A stretch of DNA of 64,000 bases from Diplolepis rosae (GCA_030998225.1 JAPYXD010000484.1:8122001-8186000); one strand, 5' to 3'; counted from the stretch's first letter, positions 34,591 to 46,238 are shown. Notes: generated by a model not told the origin, from the letters alone. Program-made: numbers and translations.

Positions 34591-34623
34591 GTAGTAATTT
34601 GAGTTTTGGAAAGAAAAAAATTC

Positions 34624-34715
34624 CATTATCGCGATGGCCAAAATTAATAAGTCGAAGTTCAAGTTGCTTCCTCATGCACCCTATTCAGATTTAGCACCCC
34701 TGGGATTTCTTTCTG
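34624..34715 (+). pseudogene. mariner transposase scrap (plus strand)
   Basis: SIIAMAKINKSKFKLLPHAP then YSDLAPLGF corresponds to the region just before the third catalytic Asp of mariners, with that Asp lost. The fragment abuts the opposite-strand fragment at 34362-34590 but belongs to another copy. Confidence 0.65.
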
Positions 34716-35583
34716 TAGTATAGATGTGTGTAATGAGTATGATTTTAATCAATAATTTTGTTGTATCGACGAGTAGATAGTCAGTTTTTCGTCTAAAAAT
34801 CCCAGGTAAGGATCACGTCTCGTCCAATTATGCTAATAAAAAATGTATTAGACATTTCCATGGAAATATGCGCACCCACAATTGTCGCCTAATTATTTCT
34901 GAACAATTCTAAAAAAAAGTTTGTCTTTAACAATTGACCGCTTCACTTGTATTCAAATATCTTACAATAGTACAATGCGGCTTCTTCAACTCCATGAATC
35001 TCCTACTTCGAGATCGTAAAATTCGACCAAGACAATTTAAAATTCAAGTTCGGAAGTCGTAAAAGTCATCGAGGTCTTCTTTTAGGCCTTTGAAAAGAAC
35101 TTTGATTCGGTAGTGAAGAAGGATCATAGTCTTGTCGCAGTCATACTTATGTGGACTATATATCCGGCTTTTTCTCACACCTGTGGGAGCATCATTTCAT
35201 CGCAGTCGCATCTGTGGGGATCCTTGCTACTACGCACTCATACCTTATGGATTAACCCGTAAATCAACTCAGGAATGTATGAAAGGTACTGAACTTCTCT
35301 CGCTCTCTCCCTTTTTGTCTTCTTAATTCTCATGTACCAACTAGCGTGTGCCCTCATTTGTCGATTTATTGTATTAACAATTGTAATTAATTCGACTTTT
35401 ATTATCAAGTCTAATTGTTTAAATAAATTCAATTTGCATTATTTTAATAATCACTGTGTCTTTCACTGACTTATCCTCATCCCCAAGCGAGAATTATTCG
35501 ATCCTAACTTAAAACGAGGAACCTTCGATTAAAGTAAGTATTTACGTAGTTGAGATTCGTCGGCCTAGAAAATTTAGAGAATA
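34716..35583. other. intergenic DNA, no gene recognised
   Basis: Moderately GC-richer at about 35050-35330. The ORFs there carry no recognisable motif. Confidence 0.35.
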
Positions 35584-35823
35584 CACTGAAGGAAATGCTT
35601 GGGATTTATCAGCCATATGAATATAGCTGAATGTTTTTAAGTAATTCAACACAATATATTTGACAGTTAATCAAAAATATTGTTGCAATAGTAATTCATA
35701 TGTTTGGAATACACATACAGGCTGAACTAATACAAGCAAACCTTGGTTTTCGGTAAATCTCCAATATAATATAGGTCAAGGAACCACAATTATGTCTGTA
35801 TCGTCGAATTTTTTTTTTCAGTG
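35584..35823. mobile_element. 240-bp MITE with CACTGAAGGAAA ends
   Basis: TA target at 35582-35583 and 35824-35825. The left end is CACTGAAGGAAATGC and the right end TTTTTTTTTTCAGTG. It belongs to the same end-type as 13706, 17146, 61296 and 62467. Confidence 0.72.
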
Positions 35824-35825
35824 TA

Positions 35826-37009
35826 TCACTTTGCAGTTTTTCACCGGCTGCCTTTCAAATGCTATGTGATAATGATATGTTAATATTAAAATTAAATAAA
35901 AATTCTTGGTATAAAAATAAAAATATTTGTAATTGATTTTGTTGTAAATTAAAATCCCCACTGTTAGAAAGACGTACGGAAGTATACAAAAAATGCCCGA
36001 GTTCGTGAACCATCTTAAGTTTCAAACCCTTTTAAAATCGTGATGCTTAACTTCAAGATTACTCATATAGTAATTTTCCAATTTAACGACAAAGGGTTGT
36101 TAAACACTGCTGTTATTTTTTATTCTAAAGTCGAAAATTCAGAATTTAAAATGAGTTTGATGGAAATTGAATGATATTTGCGTTTCTTAGCCATTTTGAC
36201 ATCAGCAATAATATCAAGTGTTAATATGAAAAGTCTTTTTATGTCTGCCAGGTTTAAAAATAATCAACTTTAAAATCAAACATTTTCTTAATTAATACTG
36301 ATAAAAGGTCTCAGTGACAAACAAATATCATCTTTTTTTTATGAGATAATGAAGTAAAATCCCAAGATATAAATTCAAAAATAATTACAAATAAAATATT
36401 TTGAATGGTATTGCCAAAATTACCCAAATATCTTGTCTGAAATATTTATTTTTTAAGGGCGTTCAGTTTACGCACAGCAAATATATAAATCTAGATTTCA
36501 ATCTGGTAAAAAGTGTTAAACTTATTTTTAACTACGAATTGTTTCACATGCTAGAAAAATTATCTTACGCGAAAAGAATAAATATTCTGGAAATCGAAAT
36601 AAGATAAGACTTGACAATGTTTGCTCTTAAAGTAATTTAGCCTTCTAGAGCACATATGTCTTTTTACTCAGACGTCATAAGATGAGGAAGCTTAACTACT
36701 CCGCTTTCGTCACAGTTATAAACTTGAAACAGAATACGTTACTATATGGTGTATATACGGAAGCACCGTTTATCTCCCTTGAGATATCGAGCTTATGTAC
36801 ATATATTTTGCATTTCCTTATATTACTGTCTACTTCCTGTCTGTATATTGTACAATCAAATGTGCTCACGAACTGCTCAAAATAATATTCTGCACAAGAA
36901 TGAAGTCCTTCAGTAATTTAAAAAAGGAATTTACATGTATTAAATTTTTCTCGTTTCTGATCCCAGCTCCAAAAGTTTATCATTTTAATTTCAAAAGATT
37001 CTGTCATAA
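35826..37009. other. intergenic DNA, no gene recognised
   Basis: AT-rich with unrecognised short ORFs. Confidence 0.35.
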
Positions 37010-37399
37010 AAAAATTCAAAAAAGTGCTCTTTCACCAAGACAATGCGCCGTGTCTCAAGTCGCTCGCTACCATGGCGAAATTGAATGAATTGAGCTTCGA
37101 ATTGCTTCCGCACCCAGCATATTCACCGGATCTGACCCCCAGCGACTACCACCTGTTTGCAGACCTCAAAAAAATGCTCCAAGGAAAGACATTCTACTCC
37201 AACGAGGAAATCATCATCGAAACGAACGCTTATTTCGAGGCCAAAGATAAATCGTTCTACAAGAAAGGTATTGAAATGTTAGAGAAGCGCTGGACTGATT
37301 GTGTTGCTTTTGAAGGAGACTATGTTGATGAATAAAGTCGAGTTTTGCCAAAAAAATGTGTTTTTCCTAGTTAGTCCCGGGACTTATTGATCCACATGT
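37010..37399 (+). pseudogene. mariner (DD34D) transposase C-terminal fragment
   Basis: Open from about 37010 to the stop at 37333-37335. It carries LFHQDNAPC (D2, GAC 37039-37041) and SPDLTPSDYHLF (D3, GAC 37144-37146), 34 residues apart, then GKTFYSNEE and EKRWTDCVAFEGDYVDE. The N-terminal two thirds, including D1, are gone. The right end TCCCGGGACTTATTGATCCA runs to 37399 and meets TA at 37400-37401. The 42.4-kb fragment has the same type of end, so both belong to one subfamily. Confidence 0.88.
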
Positions 37400-37401
37400 T
37401 A

Positions 37402-38028
37402 GATCTCATGTCTTGCTCGAATTGTCAAATTTTTGAGAGAGCTTCAGAACTCTTCACGTATTTACGACAGTGACACTCCTAGAAACCTTTCTCTTTTCCT
37501 CTTGGGCCCCCAACTCTTGAGAGCTGCTTTAAAACATAATTATTGATTCTTGCAATCTATTTGATGGAAGATAATGTCGCACATTGACAATTATATTGTG
37601 TAGTTGCTCTCAAAACTTGAAACTCTCGGTAATATGTACCAGAAATTCTAATCAGATTCAAGAAGCATGTTCCGTACACTTGAAAATTAAATGGAAGTTT
37701 TCAAGGTGGCATAAGCGTTTGTCATATTCTGAGGACGTGATTCCGAGAGTATTTGCAGTTCATATTTGTACAAAGAGCAGAACAGTCGAGATGATATGCG
37801 TACGATAGTATTAAATGTTAAATTGATTTTATATTTGTTCAATTATTTATCAATGTATAAATTTAGACTTAACACGAAAAACATTAAATAAAAAAGCTTC
37901 ATTGATAAAATTAATATTTATTTCCTAAAATATTAATTTACTTATAATAATAAAATATTAAAGATCATGATGTTGATGTTAAAATCGTCTGAGATTTTTG
38001 ACGATTTATGTTTTTACTCTTGGATTTA
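37402..38028. other. intergenic or intronic DNA
   Basis: Nothing recognised. If the SAM-like gene continues downstream of 39004, this would be part of its intron; I could not find the next exon. Confidence 0.3.
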
Positions 38029-38850
38029 TTAGGTGCGCAACTAAGTTCCCGTTATTTTTTTATGAAAATGCAACTTAATTGTGAAAAAATGGTTACAATT
38101 GAATCATTCAAAGTATTGCCCATCGTTAGCTGCAACTTTTGCCCATCTTTCTGGTAGAGCTCGAATACCGTTACGGTAACAGTGTTCGTCTTTTGAGGCT
38201 ATCCATGAATCAAGCCATTTTTCGATGTCTTCATATAAGCGGAACTGCTGATCAGCCAGACCATGTGCCATCGACCGGAACAAGTAGTAATCGGACGGCG
38301 CAATATCTGGAGAATACAGTGGGTGGAGTAGGACTTCCCATTTGAGCGTTTCCAGGTAGGTTTTAACGGGATTGGCAACGTCAGGCCGTGCGTTCTCATG
38401 CTGTAGAATCACTTTTTCGTGTCTCTACTCGTATTGTGACCGCTTTTCGCGCAGTGCTTGGCTCGAACGCATCAATTGCGTTCGATACCCTTCCCCAGTA
38501 ATGGTTTCGTTCGGTTTCAACACCTCATAATAATTAACATCAGCGTCTTCGAATGTTTTTGGCCTTCCTTCACGCGGACGGTCGTCAACATCGAAATCAC
38601 CGTCTTTAAAGCGATGGAACCAATTACGGTACGTTGTTTCACTAAGAGCAGCATCTCTGTAAACTTTTTGGAGCTCTTGATGCGCTTCAGCCGCCGTTTT
38701 CTTTGAATGGAAGAAGAAAATCAACACTTCCCGCAAATGACAATTATTTGGCACAAAATCAGACAATTTCACACAATCAAAAGTGTATGACGCGAAAACA
38801 AAATAAAAATGTGTCAAAACGGTTTGTTTACCATATGTCTAAGCTTGGTT
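38029..38850 (-). pseudogene. internally deleted mariner (DD34D) transposase
   Basis: TTAGGTGCGCAACTAAGTTC at 38029, next to TA 38027-38028, is a mariner 3' end. On the minus strand the N-terminal domain reads FVPNNCHLREVL, then SETTYRNWFHRFKDGDFDVD and GRPKTFEDAD. It jumps straight to NYYEVLKPNETITG, so the segment with the second helix-turn-helix and D1 is deleted. After a TAG stop the C-terminal part follows: VILQHENARP, where D2 is replaced by Glu, and SPDIAPSDYYLF with D3. The end QYFE lies just before 38104. The left TIR was not found. It is dead by deletion, stop and catalytic change. Confidence 0.87.
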
Positions 38851-39003
38851 CATGACGTTTTGGATATGTCGAAATGAACCAGCACTTATTGCTGGAGCCA
38901 TTTATTGCTAAAACGTTAATTTTTTCTGTAAAATACCGTCAATTAAAAGTTAGAGACAAGTTTACAAATACAACATATTAGAATAAAGAAAAATTTCAGT
39001 TAC

Positions 39004-41634
39004 CTTCCTTGATGCAAGAGTCATTTTTCTTTAACAGATGTATAATGTGTTTTTCCTTCCGCACTTGAGCAATAGCTATTACCTTCTGAGCCACATTTGA
39101 CCATTTATTAAGCAAACTGAGGTTCTCTCCAAACGTTGTATTAAAGTCAATATCAATGTATACAAAAATAATTATCATTATAATTTAATTTTTGTACATC
39201 TTCAGTTTGAAAACATCATGAATATAATTATTGAATGTCGTTTATTACCAGAGTATATCCAAACGGACGTTTGAAAGTTTTATATCTATCAAAATACTGT
39301 TCAATGGATAGAGTCTTTCTTTCACGTAATCTAGCATTAGCTGCTTTTACCCATCTTTTCCTTGTTTCAGTTTGATCATCGTTATGCTGCAGCCATTGCA
39401 GATCATTTGTAGCTTCAGTACCTTCTATAGGCTGATTATCTCCGTATGTGTAAAAAAGAGACGGAAAAAATAATGTCAATAAATTGATACATTTCTGTCA
39501 CTCAAGTTTTTAAAATAAGTATAAATTAATGACTTCAAAATTCAAATATTAAAATATGAAATTAGGTGGTTGAGTTCGAAATTTTTTCCACTGCCTACAT
39601 TATTAGAGGCTCATTAGTCACGTATCATTATTTACCATTATCTAATTTGTTGTTTTTTCTCGCCTTCAACATCCCTATTCTTATATACAATGTTCTTTGA
39701 ATCAAGTACCTTTCGTAAAAGATACCTTTACCACAAGTTTTTCCTAAACTACTAATACTCTTTGTATAAAAAATTTCCTCTTTTTCTCCCGGAAACAATT
39801 GTGTGCACTCTACAGCCCACTTACAAAAAGTATTAGGCGAAATTCTGTAAAATAATAGCAGGATAAAATGGAATTCATGTTTTTTTCAAAATTTAAAAAT
39901 AGTAAAGTAACTATCCTTAATGTGAAAGTTGCAATTCAAAATTCTATTTTTTCAAAAAGATTAATTCATTATTTCAGATATTACCTTGTATTTGGATCCT
40001 TCTCCAAAGCTTTGTCAATAACTATGCCAGATAGTTTAGAATAACTTAAAGTGCCTACATTTTTATATTCGTACATAATCTCGTGACCTTTTAAGGTTGA
40101 ATCTAAAATTAACTTTATGTAGCCACCACTCGAGAAAGTAGAATTTTCTAAAAATTAAAAAATTGACAAATAAATTTAATAAAAATCAATGTTCTATCAG
40201 TGTAGATTGATCTAATTGAAGAAAGTGTACGTGCCAATAAGGCTATATCTTTTCACGGAGCAAAATTTTTGAATTGAAAAAAAATAGTTTCTCAATTTTT
40301 CTTTGTGCTACAAATTAAGTGTAACAGGAAGAGAAGTAAAAAAATTAATGTTCCCTCATAATATACATTTTTTTCCAGACTTTATTACGATTGTTCCAAT
40401 CATGATTCCTCTAACGCAATGTGAATAATTAAACTGTCATTATCTAATTGAAAAATATTTGAGATGTAATATTTAATCAACATCAATTGTCAAACATTAA
40501 TTCAGTGAAATTTTCAAATTGTAGTCTTTACTTTTTTAGCATATCAAATTTAAGGTATTGATTGTGAATTTTTTAAATGAGATTTAAACACATTAGATTA
40601 TTACAGTCTTTTAAATTCGACAGTTTTGTAATTTTAATATTTTCACTTTAATTACGAATTAATTCAGGTATTATAAATATCTGACGAGTAATCAAAAAAG
40701 AAGGTGGATGAGTTTTGAATATTTCTTTCTCTTTCAATTCTAAAATATTGAACTGCTTTTAAATTAGACAATTTCATAGGCTAAATGCTCTTTAACCTCA
40801 ATTCTTTAGATGTTTAAAGCATTTCTTGTTATAATAATAAACGGTTTTAAAACAAATATCTGTTTCTTGTAATACATTCGAGTTCTCTATCAATTTAACT
40901 ACTTTCTCATTAAGAATATTGTCAGTTTCTATTTTTTTTCTATATTTAAATATGATTTGACTTGAATCTATTTCATAATATAATATTTTTCACACTTATA
41001 TAAAAATTCTCTGACAATTTCAGGATTTGAATAATAAAGTAATTTATCACTTTTTTAAAATATATATGGTTTTACCTTTCAGTATATTTCTAGAATCATC
41101 CTGAGAATTTGCCGAATTCGGTTTCACTACTTCTAATTCAGGTTCTTCGTCAACAGGAACAGTTAAATTGTTTGGTGAACAGGTTTCACCATTAGCATCT
41201 TGAAAATTATCAACAGGGGTTTCTGTCCCCTGAACAGACTTGCCATCAGTTTTACCATCAGTTATAATTGGCTCTGAGATTTCTGGAAGCTGCAACACGT
41301 GTTCCTTGTATTTGTTGCAGAATTTACAGCGATCCCCTATTAGAGGTATTAATTCTTTGACCATAATATCGGTCAAAGAAAGAATAGCTTCCGTGTCTAT
41401 TTTGTTCTCTGCACAGATGATTTAAAATATATGATATATATTTAAAATATATGAAATAATATTGAGCATGAGCCTACAAAAAATGAAGGCAATGCTTCTT
41501 CGTACTTTATAACCTACAAATCTGAAGACCACTTATTCATGTTAAATATATAAAATTTACTTACTTTTGAAACTTTCTCGTACATTTTTATCAAGGCCCC
41601 ACTCGTCCAGAATATTTGAAACGAAGTCATCCAT
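39004..41634 (-). CDS. SAM-like-domain protein of an uncharacterised invertebrate family, six exons, 3' end not found
   Basis: Exons (minus): 41634-41565, 41408-41076, 40147-39985, 39844-39636, 39439-39249, 39157-39004; phases 1,1,2,1,0 all agree. Five donors are GT and the first four acceptors AG. The start ATG sits in AACAATGG. Exons 1-2 give a SAM-like fold (ILDEWGLDKNVRESFK, then IDTEAILSL and MVKELIPLIGDR), followed by an acidic, low-complexity linker. Exons 3-4 carry GHEIMYEYKNVGTLSYSKL and ISPNTFCKWAVECTQLFPGE; exon 5 WLQHNDDQTETRKRWVKAAN and FKRPFGYTL; exon 6 IDIDFNTTFG and LSLLNKWSNV. I recognise this domain order from multi-copy, uncharacterised insect proteins; molecular function is unknown. 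About 373 residues are visible. The acceptor of exon 6 is defective. Confidence 0.78.
39158..39164 (-). other. defective splice acceptor before exon 6
   Basis: The minus strand reads TGTATAC before ATTGATATTGACTTT. The family order (FGYTL followed by xxIDF) demands a junction here in phase 0, and a normal site would be TGTATAG. One G-to-C change at 39158 removes the AG. Confidence 0.6.
39563..39628 (-). mobile_element. tRNA-SINE tail fragment inside an intron
   Basis: GTTGAGTTCGAAATTTTTTC, CACTGCCTACATTATTAGAG and GTCACGTATCA match the tail of the 46-kb SINE, 8 bp inside the intron after exon 4. Confidence 0.65.
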
Positions 41635-41930
41635 TGTTTTGAAACAAAATAAGCACACAAAAAGCGAAAAACTTCCAACGGTGTCCCTGAGCATCCACGA
41701 GAATCACGATTGAGTTCGCTTTCGGATAACACAGTTCTTTTGTTTTGGCTACTTTCTTTGTAGTTGGAAATTCCTTTGTTTACACCCAGCGTTGCCGGCA
41801 CACGTGATTTACACATGAAGGTTATGTTTTCGTGACTTGTGCGCGAGTTAAGCGAAACATCCAGATCGGTAAAATCTACTGATCTTTCGTTAATGTGTAC
41901 TATACTAGTATTGTAACTCACTTCCAGTGA
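41635..41930 (-). promoter_or_regulatory. probable 5' region of the SAM-like gene
   Basis: This stretch directly upstream of the ATG is GC-richer than its surroundings and contains a CACGTG at about 41800. The 135-codon ORF over it (41514-41921) is in another frame and shows no domain. No TATA box or start site could be fixed. Confidence 0.3.
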
Positions 41931-42164
41931 AAGGTACTTATCATCCTGTATTTAATACATATGATAAAGGTATTTTTAACTCACAAGTGACAGAGTTAGA
42001 TTTACTTTAATTTTACTGTGAGATTTACGAAACGCTCAGTAATTCCGACATTTCTTTTCAGCTATGTTAACAGTTTTTACTGTTACATTTACTTAAAATC
42101 ATTTACTGTTCCTGATTAGTAAATTTTGCCTTTCTTTTTTCTGCTCTTTTTTGACCTGAAAAAG

Positions 42165-42389
42165 TGGTCCAGAGAAAGAGATTTGGCTCTAATGAAGAAG
42201 TGATTGCCGAAACTGAGGCCTATTTCAAGATCAAAGACCAATCATTCTACAAAAAAGTTATCGAAAAGTTAGAGAAGCGTTGGAATAAATCTATGACGCT
42301 TAAAGGAAACTATGTTGATAAATAAAATTGAATTTCTTGAAAAAAATGTATTTTTATTAGTTAGATCGGAAACTTATTGAGTGATGTGT
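42165..42389 (+). pseudogene. mariner transposase 3' scrap
   Basis: SNEEVIAETEAYFKIKDQSF then EKLEKRWNKSMTLKGNYVDK and a stop at about 42322-42324, the last 45 or so residues of a mariner of the 37-kb type. The right end TCGGAAACTTATTGAGTGAT runs to 42389, followed by TA. Confidence 0.82.
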
Positions 42390-42391
42390 TA

Positions 42392-43915
42392 CACTTTATA
42401 AAGGCTAGCGGCGCCTCAGCCGAGCCCAAAAATCTACTTATAAGTCCAATAGCAATTTTCGTCCCACTTTTTACTTCGGATGATTTTAAAGAAAAGAATA
42501 AAGCTTTTTATTTTGAAAATTTTGAAGAAAATTTAAAGGGTCACATTATGAATAAAACTCAAAAATATGTTTGAAATGGGGAAGTGAGCATGAAATATTA
42601 TTTTTATCGGAAAGATCATGAAAAACGGTTAAAAACACTCATATAGAAATTAAATTTATCAACTTCAGCAGAAGTTACGGTTGATTGAATAATGGCGCGC
42701 ATGTTAAAACGCCGAAAATTTGAGCCTTTGTATGTTGACAACCAGTCGGACTAGAGCTGTCTCCTTTGGGGTATTAAAAGAGGTCCACTAGGACTACAAT
42801 TTGAATGTCAAAAAGATTGAAGAAAAAAAATTTTTGGCGGGTACATTTGGAAAATTTTGTCCCATAGGTGTCTGCTATCTTGGTTCTCCAATCGCCTTCA
42901 AAGAAATATCACGATGCTAAACCATACTTGATGAAGATTTGTAATTCATAGATTTCGCAATACGGATCATTTATTATCTTATCTAAATTGATTTGAGAGT
43001 GATTCGATTTTTTGATGAACGCGTTTCCATTTGACAAAAAAAATTACCTTGAAATCTAGTCTGATGCACAGAAAACTTTTTTTGTGGGGCTGTGAAATAA
43101 GTCAGGAATAATTGATTGTGAAGTAAAAAGTCAGTCACTGATTGTAATTATTTACCTTTTAGCTGCGGGAAAATTTTAGTACAAATCGACCTCTTATAAA
43201 ATGCAAAATTTATACATAAAATCACTGAATATCTCAGGTAGAGTTCGCGACCTGACAGCTCGTCGATATATCGACCAGCCCCGCAGGCAACGTAAAGTGC
43301 AATGTAAAAAATTTATCTCATTTTTCATGAAGGTTTGAGAGTGTATTTCTATGTAATTTCACGCGCCGAATATGAAAAAAATAGTTAAAAAATGCCGCAG
43401 ACACTCTTGACCTTGAAAATCTCTATTTCAAGATCAAAGATGCTTTGAGGATTTTTTTCACTGTTTTCCCCATTTTTAGCGCATCAATGACGCTGGAAAG
43501 GCATCTCCAATTCTCGCTTATGCAAAAAATGAAATGTGACCTTGACTGTAGATTTTCAAAGTCAAGGATACCTCATTGAAATAATTTCTATGCGGTTAGT
43601 ACACAATGTTTGGAATTCGAAATTTACTGTTCATAATTCACCACAGGTCGTAATTTTTGACGGATGTAAATCATTCTTTTATAAATGATTAGCCTTGAAT
43701 TTCTAAGGACGCTACTTTCTTCCATTTTTCAATTTGCTTCTGTGCGCAATAATATATAAACAAATAATGCGATTAAATGAGTATTTTCAACAATATTATT
43801 TTTTATCTTCTTATAAAATATGTGTATAAACTAATTATCAGTTCGAATTAGTGTATACAGGCGTGGCGGTTGATAATCCTTAATTTTTTTAAGAGATGGC
43901 GTTGGAAGGAAGGTT
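42392..43915. other. intergenic DNA, no gene recognised
   Basis: The sequence around 43230-43590 contains CTTGAAAATCT and TCAAGATCAAAGA motifs suggestive of an old repeat, but ends were not found. Confidence 0.35.
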
Positions 43916-44436
43916 GTGTTCACCATGGACGTAAGAATATATAGACGGAGAACAAATTCCCAACTTAGTCGAGGGGGACAAACCAACTGAGCGAAAAAGG
44001 GTAGGCTGAGTAGGGCAGAGCCGCCATATAACTTCAGGACATTTTTAGGCCTCTGATTAGCTGATTTCTTGATTAGCTGTGGTTGGTTAACGGGAGTCCG
44101 GCGCTATTTTAAATATGATTAGGATTTTTTTTCTAATAGCTGAATCGTAAGTTCATAACTGGAATATTTGTATAAAGGTTAATTAATACGAACAATTAAA
44201 ATATGTAAAAGGGTTTATTTGTTTTTTCAGTAAGATAAAACAACAATTTTCGAAAAAATTAATTAGACTTAGCAAAAGGCTCACACTGAAATCTCAGCCA
44301 ACCAAGAGCTTTGAAAATATCCTCAAGTAATATGGCCGCCTCCCCGTCATTTCTACAGTTTCCCCTTTACTTATTCTGGCACAGACTTCCCAGGCTTGGG
44401 CTCCGTCCATATATTCTTATATCCATGGTGTTCACA
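43916..44436. mobile_element. foldback element with CACCATGGACGTAAGAATAT arms
   Basis: CACCATGGACGTAAGAATAT with GACGGAG on the left faces CTCCGTCCATATATTCTTAT and CCATGGTG on the right. GCCGCCATATAACTTCAGGA faces CCTCAAGTAATATGGCCGCC. The arms are about 120 bp around a loop of roughly 280 bp. ORF 44311-44496 is a by-product. Confidence 0.72.
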
Positions 44437-44509
44437 GTCTTATCTCTTATGTCATGTTTCTATGACTGTACCTTTCAAATCGCCATTGATATTTGAATGA
44501 TTTAGAGTT

Positions 44510-44883
44510 CCCTAGCGGACCCGTGTGAGAGAACGGTCATAGAATACTCTGACCGTTCTCTGACTGTTCTATGACCATTCTATGACCTCGCATTATTACG
44601 GCTAAGATCGGTAAAAAAGACATTAAAAGCTTTGCAATTATGATTCTGTGGCGAAATTGACAGGTATTATGTTTTTCTAGTTTTTATCGCTGAAAAATAA
44701 GATAATTGTATTTATTGCTTCACCTTCTAATCCCAATTTCGCCACAGAATCATAATTGCAAAGCTTTTAATGTCTTTTTTACCGTTCTTAGCCGTAATAA
44801 TGCGAGGTCATAGAACGGTCATAGAACAGTTAGAGAACGGCCAGAGTATTCTATGACCGTTCTCTCACACGGGTCCGCTAGGG
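44510..44883. mobile_element. 374-bp palindromic MITE with CCCTAGCGGACCC ends
   Basis: CCCTAGCGGACCCGTGTGAG faces CTCACACGGGTCCGCTAGGG. Near-identical arms of about 155 bp include AGAACGGTCATAGAA units and GACATTAAAAGCTTTGCAAT. The 8-bp flanks TTAGAGTT and TTAGCGTC agree at 6 of 8 positions, which could be an old hAT-type duplication. It is non-coding. Confidence 0.85.
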
Positions 44884-44934
44884 TTAGCGTCATACTTTTT
44901 TCCTTTGGTGAACGGTTCGATTTTTGACCCAAGC

Positions 44935-45260
44935 AAAGAACACTTGCGGCCCGTACAACTTTTCTTATTCAATTAAGAGAAAAACACGAGTCAAAGCCGT
45001 CGTATACTTGAGGAAGCTTACGGTTACATTGTCCGAACGCAAGACACTTGTGTGCGTTGGTTTAGACGATTCAAAAGTGGTGATTTTGACTTAAAAGACA
45101 TAGAACGTCCAGGTCAACCGAAAAAATGTGAAGATGTCGAATTGCAAGCATTTTTGGACAAAGACGATACGCAAACTCAACAACAAATGGCAGAGAGTTT
45201 AAATGTTGGTCGTAGAACCATTTGTGATTATTTTCATACTAGCCATAGCTTGTTCTTCTG
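44935..45260 (+). pseudogene. mariner transposase N-terminal fragment
   Basis: After frame changes around 44940-45050 the frame reads RWFRRFKSGDFDLKDIERPG, then ELQAFLDKDDTQTQQQMAES and LNVGRRTICDYF. These are the two helix-turn-helix units and linker of a mariner DNA-binding domain. The catalytic domain is missing downstream and no TIR was seen. Confidence 0.82.
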
Positions 45261-45454
45261 CTTAAACCAAAATGAATTAATGTGAAAATTGATTATCAGT
45301 GGCAAAACATTGTAAAAAAATTATTTTCATGAATAATTACAAATAATATTAAAACAAATGCTTGAAAAAACGTTTTATCGATGTTTGAAATTCATCTTTT
45401 CGATTAATTTTGTTACAAATAGCTTTATGTTGATATTTTCTTAGATATTAATAT

Positions 45455-45520
45455 TGATAGAACATTCGATTGACAATCGAAAGGTTCTGGGCTCAATAGC
45501 CAGAAAAGTCAGAGCGTTTT
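45455..45520 (+). pseudogene. degenerate tRNA-like fragment
   Basis: GATTGACAATCGAAAGGTTC and TGGGCTCAATAGCCAG resemble the anticodon-arm to T-arm part of the neighbouring SINE heads. The A box is lost. Probably a decayed SINE head. Confidence 0.45.
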
Positions 45521-45783
45521 TTTTTCACAGATATATTTTTTCGAATATATTGGAAATTCCGTCTTGTCTTAAAATGATGTTGAAATCAAATTCAAATCAC
45601 AGGTTGATAATGTCGATATAGTAAACTTCCGTTATCATGGTGAGTAACACGCTCTTCTAATGATCGACATAATCGACTGAAATGATCTGGAAAAATTAAT
45701 AAAATTATTGATTTTTCGTTCGATTGGGGCTTCAAAGTATTTAAAGAATTTGAAAATCTTTCTGTGGAAAAAATGACGCTTTC

Positions 45784-45853
45784 GACTGCGCTGGGATTCG
45801 AGCCCAGGTCTTTCGATTGCCGGTCGACTGCTCTACCACTGAGCTACACAGGC
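45784..45853 (-). tRNA. tRNA-like SINE head (left arm, inverted)
   Basis: Mirror image of 46169-46238, with the same A and B boxes on the minus strand. Classified as SINE-derived, not as a working tRNA gene. Confidence 0.55.
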
Positions 45854-46168
45854 GTCCGACATCTCCTTCTCCACAGGAAGATCTCCTTATATCGCCTAGT
45901 GGCTCAGCCTTGCGGCTGTAAATGATTTCAAATTAATTAGTTGAGTTTGAAATTTTTGTCACTGCCTACATTATCGGAGGATCACTAGTCGCGTATCAGA
46001 TACTGTCGACAACGTATCCTATCTGATACGCGACTAGTGATCCTCCGATAATGTAGGCAGTGACAAAAATTTCAAACTCAACTAATTAATTTGAAATCAT
46101 TTACAGCCGCAAGGCTGAGCCACTAGGCGATATAAGGAGATCTTCCTGTGGAGAAGGAGATGTCGGAC

Positions 46169-46238
46169 GCCTGTGTAGCTCAGTGGTAGAGCAGTCGACC
46201 GGCAATCGAAAGACCTGGGCTCGAATCCCAGCGCAGTC
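46169..46238 (+). tRNA. tRNA-like SINE head (right arm)
   Basis: 70 nt that fold largely as a tRNA. Acceptor GCCTGTG pairs with CGCAGTC at six of seven positions, A box TAGCTCAGTGG is at 46176-46186, B box GGCTCGAATCC at 46218-46228, and T stem CTGGG/CCCAG is perfect. The anticodon loop would be CCGGCAA (GGC, nominally Ala), but position 33 is C rather than U and the stem is weak. Its duplication within a repeat family argues that it is a pol III promoter-bearing SINE head. Confidence 0.6.

Noticed and set aside
41514..41921. 135-codon ORF as the N-terminus of the SAM-like gene
   Set aside because: It is in a different frame from exon 1, which starts at its own ATG (41634) and matches the family.
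46169..46238. Functional tRNA-Ala gene
   Set aside because: It lies in an interspersed repeat, is mirrored in the same insertion, lacks U33 and has a weak anticodon stem; a SINE head is the better reading.
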